DNA of 64,000 bases from Alistipes sp. (GCA_021201825.1 JAJQED010000017.1:1-64000); one strand, 5' to 3'. Positions 34,955 through 44,368 are shown, numbered from the stretch's first letter. Program-made: numbers and translations. Notes: generated from the letters alone by a model not told the origin.

Positions 34955-36070
34955 ATGATCAGATACCTACTGGAAAAAGAGTTCAAGCAGTTCCTCCGCA
35001 ATTCGTTCCTGCCCCGGCTGGCCATCTTCATGCCCATCATGATGCTTTTGATCATGCCGTGGGCGGCAGACCTGACGACCAAAGAGGTTAAGCTGGTGGT
35101 AGTGGACCGTGACCACTCGTCGTTCTCCGAACGGCTGGTCCGCAAGGCAACTTCGTCCGACTATTTTATAATGTATGCAAACGCCTCCTCATATTCTGAC
35201 GCGATGGAATATATCGAGAAAGGGACCGCCGACGTGATACTGGAAATACCGGACAACTTCGAAAAGGACCTGGTCAAGACAGGCTATGCGGAGGTACTGA
35301 TCTCGGCAAATTCCGTGAACGGCACCAAGGGCTCGCTCGGTAGCGCTTACCTGTCGCAGATCACCGCAAATTTCGCCACGGAGCTTATGGCCGAAACCGG
35401 GCGCAATACTGTTGTCCGGACGGGGACAACGGTACTCGATGTGGTTCCGAATATACGGTACAACCCCACGATGGACTATAAGAAATTTATGGTGCCGGCG
35501 CTGATGGTTATGCTTCTTACCATGATCGGAGGGTTCTTCCCGGCCCTGAATATCGTGATGGAAAAGGAAGCGGGCACCATTGAACAGATAAACGTGACGC
35601 CGATAAGCAAGGTAACTTTTATACTTGCCAAACTAATCCCGTACTGGCTGATGGGCCTTGTGGTCCTTACAATAAGCCTTATTATTGCGTGGCTCGTTTA
35701 CGGGATCGTTCCTGTAGGGAGTTTCGCTTCCATCTATCTCGGGTTCATCATATATATTGTAGCCCTTTCCGGTTTCGGGATCGTCGTTTCGAATTACTCG
35801 TCTACAATGCAGCAGGCAATGTTCATCATGTTCTTCTTCATGATGATATTCATCCTGATGAGCGGTCTTTTCACCCCGGTGAGCAGTATGCCTTATTGGG
35901 CCGAACGGTTCACACTCATTAACCCGCTGCGGTATTTCATCGAGATAATGAGAAGCATATTCTTCAAAGGAAGTTCCATTTCGGACCTGTGGGCGGACTA
36001 TCTGACTCTGGTCGGGTTTGCCGTAGCATCCAATACCTGGGCTGTATTAAGCTACAGAAAGAGTTCCTGA
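34955..36070 (+). CDS. ABC-2 type permease 2
   Basis: A 371-aa paralogue of permease 1 with the same layout: N-terminal helix, periplasmic domain, and the motif EKEAGTIEQINVTPISK before five helices. It is the last gene of the TetR-TolC-HlyD-ATPase-ATPase-permease-permease operon, which makes a complete tripartite ABC exporter of the YbhFSR kind. A terminator follows about 20 bases later. Confidence 0.9.
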   Translation: MIRYLLEKEFKQFLRNSFLPRLAIFMPIMMLLIMPWAADLTTKEVKLVVVDRDHSSFSERLVRKATSSDYFIMYANASSYSDAMEYIEKGTADVILEIPDNFEKDLVKTGYAEVLISANSVNGTKGSLGSAYLSQITANFATELMAETGRNTVVRTGTTVLDVVPNIRYNPTMDYKKFMVPALMVMLLTMIGGFFPALNIVMEKEAGTIEQINVTPISKVTFILAKLIPYWLMGLVVLTISLIIAWLVYGIVPVGSFASIYLGFIIYIVALSGFGIVVSNYSSTMQQAMFIMFFFMMIFILMSGLFTPVSSMPYWAERFTLINPLRYFIEIMRSIFFKGSSISDLWADYLTLVGFAVASNTWAVLSYRKSS

Positions 36071-36090
36071 TAATTTCTTATGCACACCGA

Positions 36091-36134
36091 GGGACCGGCT
36101 TTGCGTTTTTTCGCGTGGCCGGTCCGATTTTTTA
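36091..36134 (+). terminator. Terminator of the ABC exporter operon
   Basis: GGACCGGC (36092) pairs with GCCGGTCC (36118); a smaller GCG/CGC pairing sits inside the loop, and TTTTTT follows. Confidence 0.85.
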
Positions 36135-36245
36135 ACCCGGGCGCTTTAAAAATCGCTTAATTTCCGATATTTTTACAGGTAGCGCCCGGCTCGAGGTCGG
36201 AGCATAGACTTCCGCAACCAACGAACTTAAATAAAACTACACCGA

Positions 36246-37706
36246 ATGTCCAAACCTAAGAGTACCCTCTCCCGCCGTGATTTCCTCAAAACGGCCGGGG
36301 CGGCAACCGCCGGCCTTATGGTGGCCGGTCCGGCTATAGCCGCCGCTATGGGCGGCACCGGGACTACCGAAGCCCGAAACAGACGAATTAAAGGCGCAAA
36401 CGCCAAATTGAACGTAGCCGCCATCGGGATAGGCTACCGTGGTGCCGATATCATCAACGAGATCTACAACACGGGCCGCGTGAAAGTGGTTGCCCTTTGC
36501 GATGTTGACCCCGAGTCGGCGGAGAGCCGTAAAACCATCGCCAAATTCCCGAAAGCCAAACTCTTCCGGGACTTCCGCAGTATGTTCGACCAGATGGCTG
36601 GCGATATAGACGCCGTGACGGTCGGCACACCGGACCACTCCCACTTCCCGATAACCATGCTGGCCATGTCCCTCGGCAAACACGTCTACGTGGAAAAGCC
36701 GATGGCCCGAACGTTCCGGGAAGCGGAACTGATGATGATGGCGGCCGAAAAATACCCGACCGTGGTTACACAGGTCGGGAACCAGGGCCATTCCCAGGCT
36801 AACTATTTCCAGTTCAAAGCGTGGCTGGAGGCCGGGATCATTAAGGACATTACGGCCGTTACGGCCCATATGAACGACGTTCGTCGCTGGCATTCATGGG
36901 ACACATCCATTGGTAAGTACCCGCCGGCCGAACCCGTACCCGAGGGTATGGATTGGGAAACATGGCTTATGGCACGTCCGTACCATGATTTCAGCCACCT
37001 TTACCATCCGGGAGACTGGCGCAGCTGGTACGATTTCGGGATGGGTGCCCTTGGCGACTGGGGGGCACATATAATCGACACCGTACATGAATTCCTGGAG
37101 CTCGGATTGCCATACGAAGTGGAACCGCTGAAACTCGAGGGACGCAACGATTATTTCTTCCCTCAGGCTTCCACAATCCGTTTCCGGTTCCCCTCGAGGG
37201 GGAGTATGCCGCCGCTGGACCTGACATGGTACGACGGGGCGGACAATATCCCTCCCCTGCCCGACGGCTACGGGGAACAGGAAGTAGACCCCGACATCCC
37301 GGTGTCGATCGTGAACAGCGACGAGCCGTCCAAACTGGCCCCCGGCAAGATACTTTACGGCAAGGAACTTACTTTCAAGGGCGGCACCCATGGCACCACC
37401 CTCTCTATAATCCCGGAAGATAAGGCACGGGATATTGCTCCCAAGCTGCCGGAGGTTCCCGACAGCCCGTCGAACCATTTCGAGAATTTCGTGAATGCCT
37501 GCATGGGAGAGGAACAGACCCGTTCCCCGTTTCAGATTCACGGGCCGCTAAGCCAGGTCTTCTCGCTTGGGGTTATCGTCCAGAGGATCGGGGAAAAGAT
37601 AATTTTCGACCGGCGTACCAAACAGATCACCAATAACAGCTTCGCCAACGCCCTGCTGGCGGGCGAACCACCCCGCAGGGGATGGGAGGAATTTTATAAA
37701 CGATGA
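36246..37706 (+). CDS. Tat-exported Gfo/Idh/MocA family oxidoreductase
   Basis: A 486-aa NAD(P)-dependent sugar dehydrogenase family member. The Tat signal is LSRRDFLKTAGAATAGLMVA. The Rossmann motif is AAIGIGYRGADI, followed by KHVYVEKPMARTF with the family EKP motif. The substrate-side motifs are DWRSWYDFGMGALGDWGAHI and HFENFVNACMG. Exported members usually carry their cofactor tightly bound and act on glycosides or sugar acids. It is followed by the ruined remains of a DUF1080 gene, so it once formed the same dehydrogenase/3-keto-hydrolase pair as at 57.8-60.2 kb. It may now use another hydrolase. Confidence 0.92.
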   Translation: MSKPKSTLSRRDFLKTAGAATAGLMVAGPAIAAAMGGTGTTEARNRRIKGANAKLNVAAIGIGYRGADIINEIYNTGRVKVVALCDVDPESAESRKTIAKFPKAKLFRDFRSMFDQMAGDIDAVTVGTPDHSHFPITMLAMSLGKHVYVEKPMARTFREAELMMMAAEKYPTVVTQVGNQGHSQANYFQFKAWLEAGIIKDITAVTAHMNDVRRWHSWDTSIGKYPPAEPVPEGMDWETWLMARPYHDFSHLYHPGDWRSWYDFGMGALGDWGAHIIDTVHEFLELGLPYEVEPLKLEGRNDYFFPQASTIRFRFPSRGSMPPLDLTWYDGADNIPPLPDGYGEQEVDPDIPVSIVNSDEPSKLAPGKILYGKELTFKGGTHGTTLSIIPEDKARDIAPKLPEVPDSPSNHFENFVNACMGEEQTRSPFQIHGPLSQVFSLGVIVQRIGEKIIFDRRTKQITNNSFANALLAGEPPRRGWEEFYKR

Positions 37707-37716
37707 TACGACCGGC

Positions 37717-37910
37717 ATGAGGAAACTTTTAATGCTGGGAGCAACCGTCCTTACCTTATTTATTCGTGCAGTTCCCCGACCAAGGGCCGCAATGGGTAGA
37801 CCTGTTCGACGGCGAAACGCTTACCGGATAGACTACTGCCGCCGGAATTGCGCCTTTTACCGCCTCTGACCGCATCCTTACGGGCTATCAAGATCCTTGA
37901 GCTCGATTGA
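37717..37910 (+). pseudogene. Decayed DUF1080 (3-keto-disaccharide hydrolase) gene
   Basis: An ATG and hydrophobic signal-like start (MRKLLMLGATVLTLF) run into a frameshift. The shifted frame reads QGPQWVDLFDGETLTG, the classic DUF1080 opening, then TAG where Trp (TGG) is expected. It continues in frame with APFTASDRILTG, another DUF1080 motif. Then about 500-600 bases are missing, and in a further frame the end reads IKILELD-stop, like the usual family C-terminus. Three independent lesions mean a genuine dead gene. It begins 10 bases after the oxidoreductase stop. Confidence 0.85.
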
Positions 37911-37933
37911 ACAATGAACAATTAGATGAATAG

Positions 37934-37957
37934 AACAGGCCGGGAAATCGGCCTGTT
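37934..37957. terminator. Bidirectional terminator, DUF1080 remnant / mnmE
   Basis: AACAGGCCG and CGGCCTGTT form a 9-bp stem with a 6-base loop between convergent transcripts, with a short T run on the plus side. Confidence 0.75.
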
Positions 37958-37971
37958 TTATGATGTATAGG

Positions 37972-39408
37972 CTATTTTCCGATGCAGAACCGGCTGAAAA
38001 TGGATTGCAGTACGTCGGACGGGGTTATTTCCTGTCCGGCGATGGAGGCGAGATGGTAGATCGCATCCCGGATTTCCTCGGCAAGCAGGTCGGCAGACAG
38101 TCCGGCCTCGATACCGTTTTGAGCCCTGTCGAGGGCATCTTTACTTAGCATTAAGGCTTCCAGATGGCGGGAACTGGTAACGACAGTTTCTCCCCGGAAA
38201 ACCGCCGAAGTGTCTACCGCCGAAGATAACGTCTCACGGAGGGAGTCTATACCCTCCCCCGTTTTTGCAGATATCTTTAGGGTCCCGGCAAAATCCACGT
38301 TCATCCCGTCATAGGCTAAAGATTTGACGAACCGGGCACCGATCTGGCCTGTATCCGGAAGAGCCGCAAGCGTATCGGCTTTGTTCAGTAAAAGGAAAAC
38401 CGTCGTATCGGCCGACAGGGGCAACTCGCGCAGTTGGCCCGAAGCGGCAGCGATATCGTATTCACCCTCCGGTCCGGGGCTTACTATATAGAGGACGATC
38501 TTTGCTTTGGAGACAGCCTCCCGGGCCCGCTCCATCCCCATATTCTCCAACACGTCCGCCGACTCGCGCAGCCCGGCGGTATCGCTGAAACGGAACCGGA
38601 CACCGCCGATAATGTGAGTTTGTTCGATAACGTCCCGGGTGGTTCCCGCGATATCCGAGACCATCGCCCTGTCCTCACGAACCAGGGCGTTGAGAAGGGT
38701 GGATTTTCCGGCATTCGGTTCGCCCGCAATCACTACCGGCACTCCCTCCTTTATGATATTCCCCAACTCGTAAGAGGCCGCAAGGGAGGTTATTCTTACC
38801 GATATTTTGCCCATCAGGCCCGTAAGGCGGCTTCGGTCGGCAAACTCTACATCCTCCTCCGAGAAGTCCAGTTCGAGTTCGAGCAAGCTAACCAGTTCCA
38901 AAAGCCGTTCACGCAGATCGCGGAATTCACCTGAATACCCGCCTTTCATCTGGTTCATGGCCAAGCGGTGTGACGCTTTGTCTTCCGATGCAATTATACC
39001 AGCTACGGCCTCGGCCTGTGAGAGGTCCATCTTTCCGTTAAGGTAAGCCCGCATTGTGAACTCGCCGGCCGCAGCCGCTCTGGCCCCGGCTGCGGTGAGT
39101 AATCTAATTATCTGCCGTGTTATATAAGAGGACCCGTGGCAGGAGATTTCCGCCATATCCTCCCCCGTATACGAGCGCGGGGCGCGGTATACCGAGACGA
39201 TCACATCGTCCACGATATCAAGGCCGTCCTTTATGGTGCCGTAATGGAGGGTATAGCCCGTGGAATCCGTCAGTTTCCCTGCCGAAGCCGGGGAGAATAT
39301 TTTCCCGGTTATTTCGAGGGCCTGCGGTCCACTGACGCGGATTACGGACAACGCCCCTCCGGAAGCGGTCGCGGGTGCGGCTATGGTATCGTTTCGGGCG
39401 GACCGCAT
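37972..39408 (-). CDS. mnmE: tRNA modification GTPase MnmE
   Basis: With MnmG it makes the cmnm5/nm5 modification at U34 of certain tRNAs. The 478-aa protein has the TrmE N-terminal domain (TIAAPATASGGALSVIRVSG). The G domain carries G1 AGEPNAGKSTLLNAL, G2 TTRDV, G3 DTAGLR and G4-like LLNKAD. The C-terminal FCIGK ends the protein and supplies the conserved catalytic cysteine. All essentials are present. It follows the transglycosylase by 12 bases, an unusual operon partner for mnmE. Confidence 0.97.
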   Translation of the reverse strand: MRSARNDTIAAPATASGGALSVIRVSGPQALEITGKIFSPASAGKLTDSTGYTLHYGTIKDGLDIVDDVIVSVYRAPRSYTGEDMAEISCHGSSYITRQIIRLLTAAGARAAAAGEFTMRAYLNGKMDLSQAEAVAGIIASEDKASHRLAMNQMKGGYSGEFRDLRERLLELVSLLELELDFSEEDVEFADRSRLTGLMGKISVRITSLAASYELGNIIKEGVPVVIAGEPNAGKSTLLNALVREDRAMVSDIAGTTRDVIEQTHIIGGVRFRFSDTAGLRESADVLENMGMERAREAVSKAKIVLYIVSPGPEGEYDIAAASGQLRELPLSADTTVFLLLNKADTLAALPDTGQIGARFVKSLAYDGMNVDFAGTLKISAKTGEGIDSLRETLSSAVDTSAVFRGETVVTSSRHLEALMLSKDALDRAQNGIEAGLSADLLAEEIRDAIYHLASIAGQEITPSDVLQSIFSRFCIGK

Positions 39409-39420
39409 CGTCGAACGGGA

Positions 39421-40947
39421 TTATTTGTGTATCTCGAGCCGCTGCCCGATCCGAAGCTTATCTGGGTTGGAGAGGTTGTTCCACTGGATTATCTGGTTGG
39501 TGGTAACCCCGAACTGGCGGGCAATGGCACCCAGGGTGTCGCCGCTTTTAACACGGTATTCGGTGGAACTGATATTGAACTGTTTTGTATTGGTGGTCAC
39601 ATCCTGCTTGAGGAACTGCGCGAGGTAGACCGTATCCTTTGCATGGATATCCGCCTCGGCTTCGATATAGCGCACGATCTCGTACTGCGGCAGGGTGAGG
39701 TGGTATGTTTTATTCTCCACGGCCGGGATAATATCGAGTTTATACTGCGGATTGAGCGCACGCAGCACCTCGATCGGTATCTCCATTGTGGAGGACACCT
39801 GCTCCAGGTGCAGCAACCGGTCCACCATCACTGTATCGCGGGCCACGGGCAGGTTGTTGAACACCGGCTCGATACCATGCTGCTGGTGATATGCGAACGC
39901 ATAGGTAGCCCCGATAAACGCCGGGACATATCCCCGGGTCTCTCGAGGCAAGTATTCGTAGATATCCCAGAAAGTGCGGGCGTTGCCCCCTGCGCGTTTG
40001 ATCGCTTTGTTGACGTTCCCCGGACCGCAATTATATGCCGCCAGGGCGAGGGTCCAGTCATTATACATCCGGTAGAGGTCGGCCAAAAAGCGGCAAGCCG
40101 CCCGGGTCGAAGCTACGGGATCGCGGCGCTCGTCTATATATGAAGTGATCTCGAGGCCGTAGGTTTTGCCTGTCCCGTACATGAACTGCCACAATCCGGT
40201 GGCTCCCATTCGGGACACAGCCGTGGGATTGAGCGCCGACTCGATCACGGGCAGCATTCTCAGTTCCAACGGAAGGCCGGCAGCTGCCAGCTCCTCCTCG
40301 ATCATCGGGAAATAGACTTGCGACAGCCCCAGTATCCTTGCCATAGTAACCTTACGGGCCTGCGTATAAGAAACCACATACCGTTTGACGATATCGTTAT
40401 ATCCGAGGTAAATAGGCGAAACCATGGTTTTTAGCCTCACGCTGTATACCGAATCGGGAAGATCGCCCGACATGACGGTCATCGTATCCAGGTCGATAAA
40501 ATCCCGGAAGTAGCTCTCGTAATTGGACGACACGCTGTGTTCATGCCACCGGGAGACCAGGGAATCGAGCGCCTCTGCGGAATTGTCCATATTCAGGGGC
40601 CGGGCATCGTCGAAGACGTTCAGTCCGGCAAGGGCCGCCGAGCCGGCATCGTTGGTCTCGATGTCGTCCCAGGTGAAAACGCTCTCGCCCAGGATTATAT
40701 CTTCTTCCAAAAGCAGATCCGCCTCTTCTTCCTCCGCGGTTTCCGTTTGGACGACTTCGAGCACGAATTCCTGCGGGAGAGCGGCATTTCTTTTTTTCTT
40801 GCCCCCGCCGAGGTTCTTGAAGAACGCTACGAATTTGCCCTCTTTGAAAGATTTTTTACCATTACCGTCGGACGCAAAGGCACCGCCCGTGCCTGCCGTC
40901 ATCAATAGGAGCAATAAAACTGTGAGTGTGGTATATCGGTGTTTCAT
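39421..40947 (-). CDS. MltD-like lytic transglycosylase with LysM
   Basis: A 508-aa exported muramidase-like enzyme that cleaves peptidoglycan to 1,6-anhydro products. A signal peptide (to AGTGGAFA) is followed by a charged linker. The SLT domain near residues 210-340 has catalytic Glu in MLPVIESALNPTAVS, plus GATGLWQFMYGTGK and ALAAYNCGPGNVNKAI. A C-terminal LysM (YRVKSGDTLGAIARQFGV to LRIGQRLEI) binds the wall; a weaker repeat may precede it. It is two bases downstream of the DUF5683 gene, a conserved Bacteroidota neighbourhood with parAB. Confidence 0.93.
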   Translation of the reverse strand: MKHRYTTLTVLLLLLMTAGTGGAFASDGNGKKSFKEGKFVAFFKNLGGGKKKRNAALPQEFVLEVVQTETAEEEEADLLLEEDIILGESVFTWDDIETNDAGSAALAGLNVFDDARPLNMDNSAEALDSLVSRWHEHSVSSNYESYFRDFIDLDTMTVMSGDLPDSVYSVRLKTMVSPIYLGYNDIVKRYVVSYTQARKVTMARILGLSQVYFPMIEEELAAAGLPLELRMLPVIESALNPTAVSRMGATGLWQFMYGTGKTYGLEITSYIDERRDPVASTRAACRFLADLYRMYNDWTLALAAYNCGPGNVNKAIKRAGGNARTFWDIYEYLPRETRGYVPAFIGATYAFAYHQQHGIEPVFNNLPVARDTVMVDRLLHLEQVSSTMEIPIEVLRALNPQYKLDIIPAVENKTYHLTLPQYEIVRYIEAEADIHAKDTVYLAQFLKQDVTTNTKQFNISSTEYRVKSGDTLGAIARQFGVTTNQIIQWNNLSNPDKLRIGQRLEIHK

Positions 40948-40949
40948 AA

Positions 40950-42377
40950 CTAAAAGGTTATGGACATCTGCATTCCGAACGTGCTGCCCCCGCGCATGGT
41001 CAGCGAATTGGTGTTGAGCAGTACGGGGCTTACCCGGACGCTCGCCGTAAGGTCGTCGCTGATATCGTAGGCTTTCATGTGTGCGTCCACATGGGCGTCA
41101 ACGATATTGAGGGCATAGACCAGCCCGGTGAGGATTATACATAGGTCACGGTTGCGCCGGTAACTGTTCTTGATGGTCCGCAGGGATTCGGCGCTCATCG
41201 TAGGGAATTCGCTCGACTCCCCCAACCGGACCGCCTGGTTATAGTTTAGTTTGAACCGCTGGTATCCCCGGTTGTTCCAGTCGATGGTCATGGCCATCGT
41301 TGCAAAACCGCCCAACACGAAAGGTACTTTCCAGTAGCTTTGATTATACACCTGCCCGGCGCCCGGGAAAATAGTCGACAGGGTGGTCGCTTTCTTTATA
41401 TCCGTCGTTGCGCCCGGATAGTTCACCGCACCGTCGCCGACGAAATAGATATAAGACCCGACGGCGGCCGCCATCCATAACTGCCGCGCGGTATTCTTCT
41501 TGATCATATTGTGCTGGATGGGCTCCAGGTCGCTTATAACGTAAGGGTTACCATCGTCGTCCGTACCCATTACCACACGGTCTTTCATCCCGTAATTCCA
41601 GATATGATCGTCATACTGGTTTTTATATTTCTTATATTTCTTCTGTTCACTGAACCAGAAATACGTAGTAGTACCGACCGTTCCGTAAAGCACGGGGATC
41701 TTCCAATACTGGCTGTTATATAACTGTCCGTATCCCGGGACTACGAGCGAAATGGCCGTAACCTTGGAAATACCCATCGAGTCCTTAAAAAAACGGTTGT
41801 GCGGAACGAATTCCGGATCGTTCCACCGGAGTCTGTTCTCGTATCTTTTCCGCTGGCGTTTGTTCAACCCCGCCAGGGAATCGGGAGGGATCATAATCCC
41901 GGCGGCTATAAGCGAGTCGGTCACTATCTTCTCCCGGTAAACGGCCGCCTCGGGATAGGTAAGCCCCAGGGAATCCGCATAATGCATCGTGAGGGCGATC
42001 TCCCTGAACCGCAAAGAGTCCGTCCGGAATTCGGCCTGTATGTTATGAAGCTCGTAAAGGGGAATATCCAACGTTTGGGCCGCGAGGGAATCGCCCATCT
42101 CGTATGCCAGCTCGACCGCAGGCAGACGTTGTGACTGCCGCATGGAATCGAGTCCCCACAGCGAAAGGCCGAGCGAATCGGCCAACATGGAATCCGCCGG
42201 AGTATAGGACTCCGTACCGGCCGCCCTGCGGGCTTCCACGGCACGGGCTACGCCGCCCTCGACCCTGAAATTACGTTTCTGGCCCGGCGACTGCGCATCC
42301 GCCCTCTCCGGCAGGAACAACACCGCCGGCAGGAACAACAAGAACAACAGTATTTCAGCTTTCCACTTTGTCTGCAT
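40950..42377 (-). CDS. DUF5683 domain protein
   Basis: A 475-aa envelope protein with a signal peptide (LLFLLFLPAVLFLP). The long N-terminal half is rich in repeated DSL/ADSLGL motifs. A DUF5683 block begins near KVTAISLVVPGYGQLYNSQYWKIPVLYG, and a second similar GAGQVYNQSYWKVPFVLGG follows. The GYGQLYN/GAGQVYN duplications resemble small membrane or amyloid-like repeats. DUF5683 has no known function but is consistently located between parB and mltD in Bacteroidota. That hints at coupling of envelope growth and chromosome segregation. Confidence 0.85.
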   Translation of the reverse strand: MQTKWKAEILLFLLFLPAVLFLPERADAQSPGQKRNFRVEGGVARAVEARRAAGTESYTPADSMLADSLGLSLWGLDSMRQSQRLPAVELAYEMGDSLAAQTLDIPLYELHNIQAEFRTDSLRFREIALTMHYADSLGLTYPEAAVYREKIVTDSLIAAGIMIPPDSLAGLNKRQRKRYENRLRWNDPEFVPHNRFFKDSMGISKVTAISLVVPGYGQLYNSQYWKIPVLYGTVGTTTYFWFSEQKKYKKYKNQYDDHIWNYGMKDRVVMGTDDDGNPYVISDLEPIQHNMIKKNTARQLWMAAAVGSYIYFVGDGAVNYPGATTDIKKATTLSTIFPGAGQVYNQSYWKVPFVLGGFATMAMTIDWNNRGYQRFKLNYNQAVRLGESSEFPTMSAESLRTIKNSYRRNRDLCIILTGLVYALNIVDAHVDAHMKAYDISDDLTASVRVSPVLLNTNSLTMRGGSTFGMQMSITF

Positions 42378-42456
42378 CTAAACTCCGCTTCCCGGATTCA
42401 CAAGCGCCTTAACAATATCCGGACCTGGCCGCAACCGGAGCGGCCGTCGGCCCGGG

Positions 42457-43332
42457 TCATTTCTTCCCGAACCGTCCCAGGAACTGCTCAATATCGGCAT
42501 CGTTGGAGAAGCCGATAACTATCTTTCCGCCTCCGCCGCTGCGGTTCTTGCGGATGGAAATATCCTGTGAAAAATATTTCTCGAGCTGTTCCACCAGCCT
42601 GCCGTAGCTCTCGGGATATTCGTCCTCCTCGGCCACTGCTTTAACCGCCGGAGCGTCCCCTAATTTTCGGGCCAGCTCCTCGGCCTGACGCACGGACAAT
42701 CCCTTTTTCAGGGTCTTCCTGAGCAGGGCCACCTGTTTCTGTGCCGGAGCGCCGGCAATAGCCTTAGCATGGCCCATGGTGATATATTCTTCCCTCAATG
42801 CCGACTGGACCTCCACCGGAAGTTTAAGCAGTCGCATGTAATTGGCTATGGTCGAACGCTTCTTGCCTACCCTTTCAGACAACGACTCCTGCGTCAGGCC
42901 GCATTCGTCTATAAGCCTCTGCAGGCTCAAGGCCACCTCCATCGGATTAAGGTCCTGGCGCTGGATATTCTCGACAAGGGCCATCTCGTGGAGGGTCTGG
43001 TCATCCACCTCACGGATATATGCCGGTATCGTCTCGAGGCCGGCCAGTTTCGAAGCCCTCCACCGGCGTTCGCCGCTGATGATCGTGAACTTTCCGTCCT
43101 GCTCTTTTTTGACAGTGACCGGCTGAATAACCCCCAACGCCCGTATAGAGTCGGCGAGCTCTTCCAAAGCGGCCTCGTCGAAATGGGTGCGGGGCTGTTT
43201 GGGATTGGGTTGCACCTCGTCGATGCCCACCTCCCGTGTAAGGCTTTTTGTGCCCGTCGCGGGAGCGTTGCGGCTTTCTATTTCGAAGATCGCTCCCAGC
43301 CCCCGGCCGAGTCCCTTATTTTTTGCGTTCAT
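42457..43332 (-). CDS. parB: Chromosome-partitioning protein ParB
   Basis: A 291-aa CTP-dependent DNA clamp that loads at parS. The N-terminal GLGRGLGAIFE motif interacts with ParA. The ParB/Srx domain has ISGERRWRASKLAGL (CTP-binding GERRxR) and ENIQRQDLNPMEVALSLQRL. A helix-turn-helix (LTQESLSERVGKKRSTIANYM) and a C-terminal dimer domain follow. No parS-like palindrome was recognised in the window. It is 39 bases downstream of parA. Confidence 0.96.
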   Translation of the reverse strand: MNAKNKGLGRGLGAIFEIESRNAPATGTKSLTREVGIDEVQPNPKQPRTHFDEAALEELADSIRALGVIQPVTVKKEQDGKFTIISGERRWRASKLAGLETIPAYIREVDDQTLHEMALVENIQRQDLNPMEVALSLQRLIDECGLTQESLSERVGKKRSTIANYMRLLKLPVEVQSALREEYITMGHAKAIAGAPAQKQVALLRKTLKKGLSVRQAEELARKLGDAPAVKAVAEEDEYPESYGRLVEQLEKYFSQDISIRKNRSGGGGKIVIGFSNDADIEQFLGRFGKK

Positions 43333-43371
43333 ACCGTTTTAACTGGTTTTAACCTATTTTATTGCCCGGCA

Positions 43372-44145
43372 TTAAGCCTTGCCGCCCTTGCGGTTCCGTT
43401 TTATGAATTCCTTTGCCAGGTTAAGGTAATTGACGCTCCCGGTCGATGCGGCATCGTACAGCAGGGCCGGTTTGCCGTAGCTCGGAGCTTCGCTCAACCG
43501 GATATTGCGCTGGACGATCGTGTCGAAAGCCAGCGGGCCGAAATGTTCCCTGACCTCCACGGTAACCTGATTGGCCAGCCGCGTACGGGAATACATCGTC
43601 ATCACGAATCCCTCTATCTCCAGGGCCGGGTTGAGCTCTTCTTTCACCATTTTTATAGTATTGAGCAGCTTACCCAACCCCTCCAGTGCGAAGTATTCAC
43701 ACTGAACCGGGATAAGAACGCTGTCGGCCGCCACAAGGGCGTTTACCGTTACGAACCCCAGCGAGGGGGAACAGTCGATAAGTATATAATCGAAAGAATC
43801 CCGGACCGTATCGAGAATTTTCTTCAGGACGAAATGGCCGTTATCCGTATTGGAAAGCTCGGTTTCCGCCCCAACGAGGTTGATACTCGAGGGCATCAGC
43901 CACAGGTTTTTGATCTCATCGCTCTTGAGAATAACGTCCGACGCAGGACTGTCGCCGTTAATTACGTCATAGATGTTACTGCCCGTATTGTCGAAGCCCA
44001 GCCCCGAGGTCGCATTGGCCTGCGGGTCGGCATCCACCACAAGGGTTTTCTTCCCCAGTACGGCAAGGCTCGCGGCAAGGTTGATCGCGGTTGTGGTCTT
44101 ACCCACGCCGCCTTTCTGGTTGGCAAGTGCTACAATTTTTCCCAT
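43372..44145 (-). CDS. parA: Chromosome-partitioning ATPase ParA (Soj)
   Basis: A 257-aa Walker-type ATPase that moves ParB-parS complexes. The deviant Walker A is NQKGGVGKTTTAINLA with signature lysine. The A' motif is TLVVDADPQANATSGLG, and Walker B is YILIDCSPSLG. It has no N-terminal DNA-binding extension, so it is the chromosomal type rather than plasmid type Ia. It heads the operon parA-parB-DUF5683-mltD-mnmE and is divergent from argF. Confidence 0.96.
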   Translation of the reverse strand: MGKIVALANQKGGVGKTTTAINLAASLAVLGKKTLVVDADPQANATSGLGFDNTGSNIYDVINGDSPASDVILKSDEIKNLWLMPSSINLVGAETELSNTDNGHFVLKKILDTVRDSFDYILIDCSPSLGFVTVNALVAADSVLIPVQCEYFALEGLGKLLNTIKMVKEELNPALEIEGFVMTMYSRTRLANQVTVEVREHFGPLAFDTIVQRNIRLSEAPSYGKPALLYDAASTGSVNYLNLAKEFIKRNRKGGKA

Positions 44146-44194
44146 CGTATTTTATTTACGGGCGTTACCAAAATCCAAAACGGGTTATAACGCA

Positions 44195-44202
44195 CAAAAC
44201 TA
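44195..44202 (-). promoter_or_regulatory. Candidate -7 element of parA
   Basis: TAGTTTTG on the minus strand matches TAnnTTTG, 49 bases before the ATG of parA. A -33 box is unclear. Confidence 0.35.
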
Positions 44203-44230
44203 ATCAAAAATCTCCAATCTCTTTTAACCG

Positions 44231-44263
44231 TTTCCCCCCGAGCCGCAAAAATGGTTATCTTTG
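44231..44263 (+). promoter_or_regulatory. Candidate promoter of ornithine carbamoyltransferase gene
   Basis: TTTC at 44231 and TATCTTTG at 44256-44263 are spaced by 21 bases, close to TTTG-N21-TAnnTTTG. A leader of about 100 bases follows before the ATG. Confidence 0.5.
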
Positions 44264-44368
44264 GCAGAGATATGTAATGCGCGGGACGGGTACACCCGAA
44301 CCGGGGCCGCCGCATGGCATAGAAAAGAGGAAACATTCCGGGAATTTAGAATCGTAAAAATAAAAGTT

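Noticed and set aside
42769-44190. 473-aa plus-strand ORF
   Set aside because: Antisense shadow across parB and parA.
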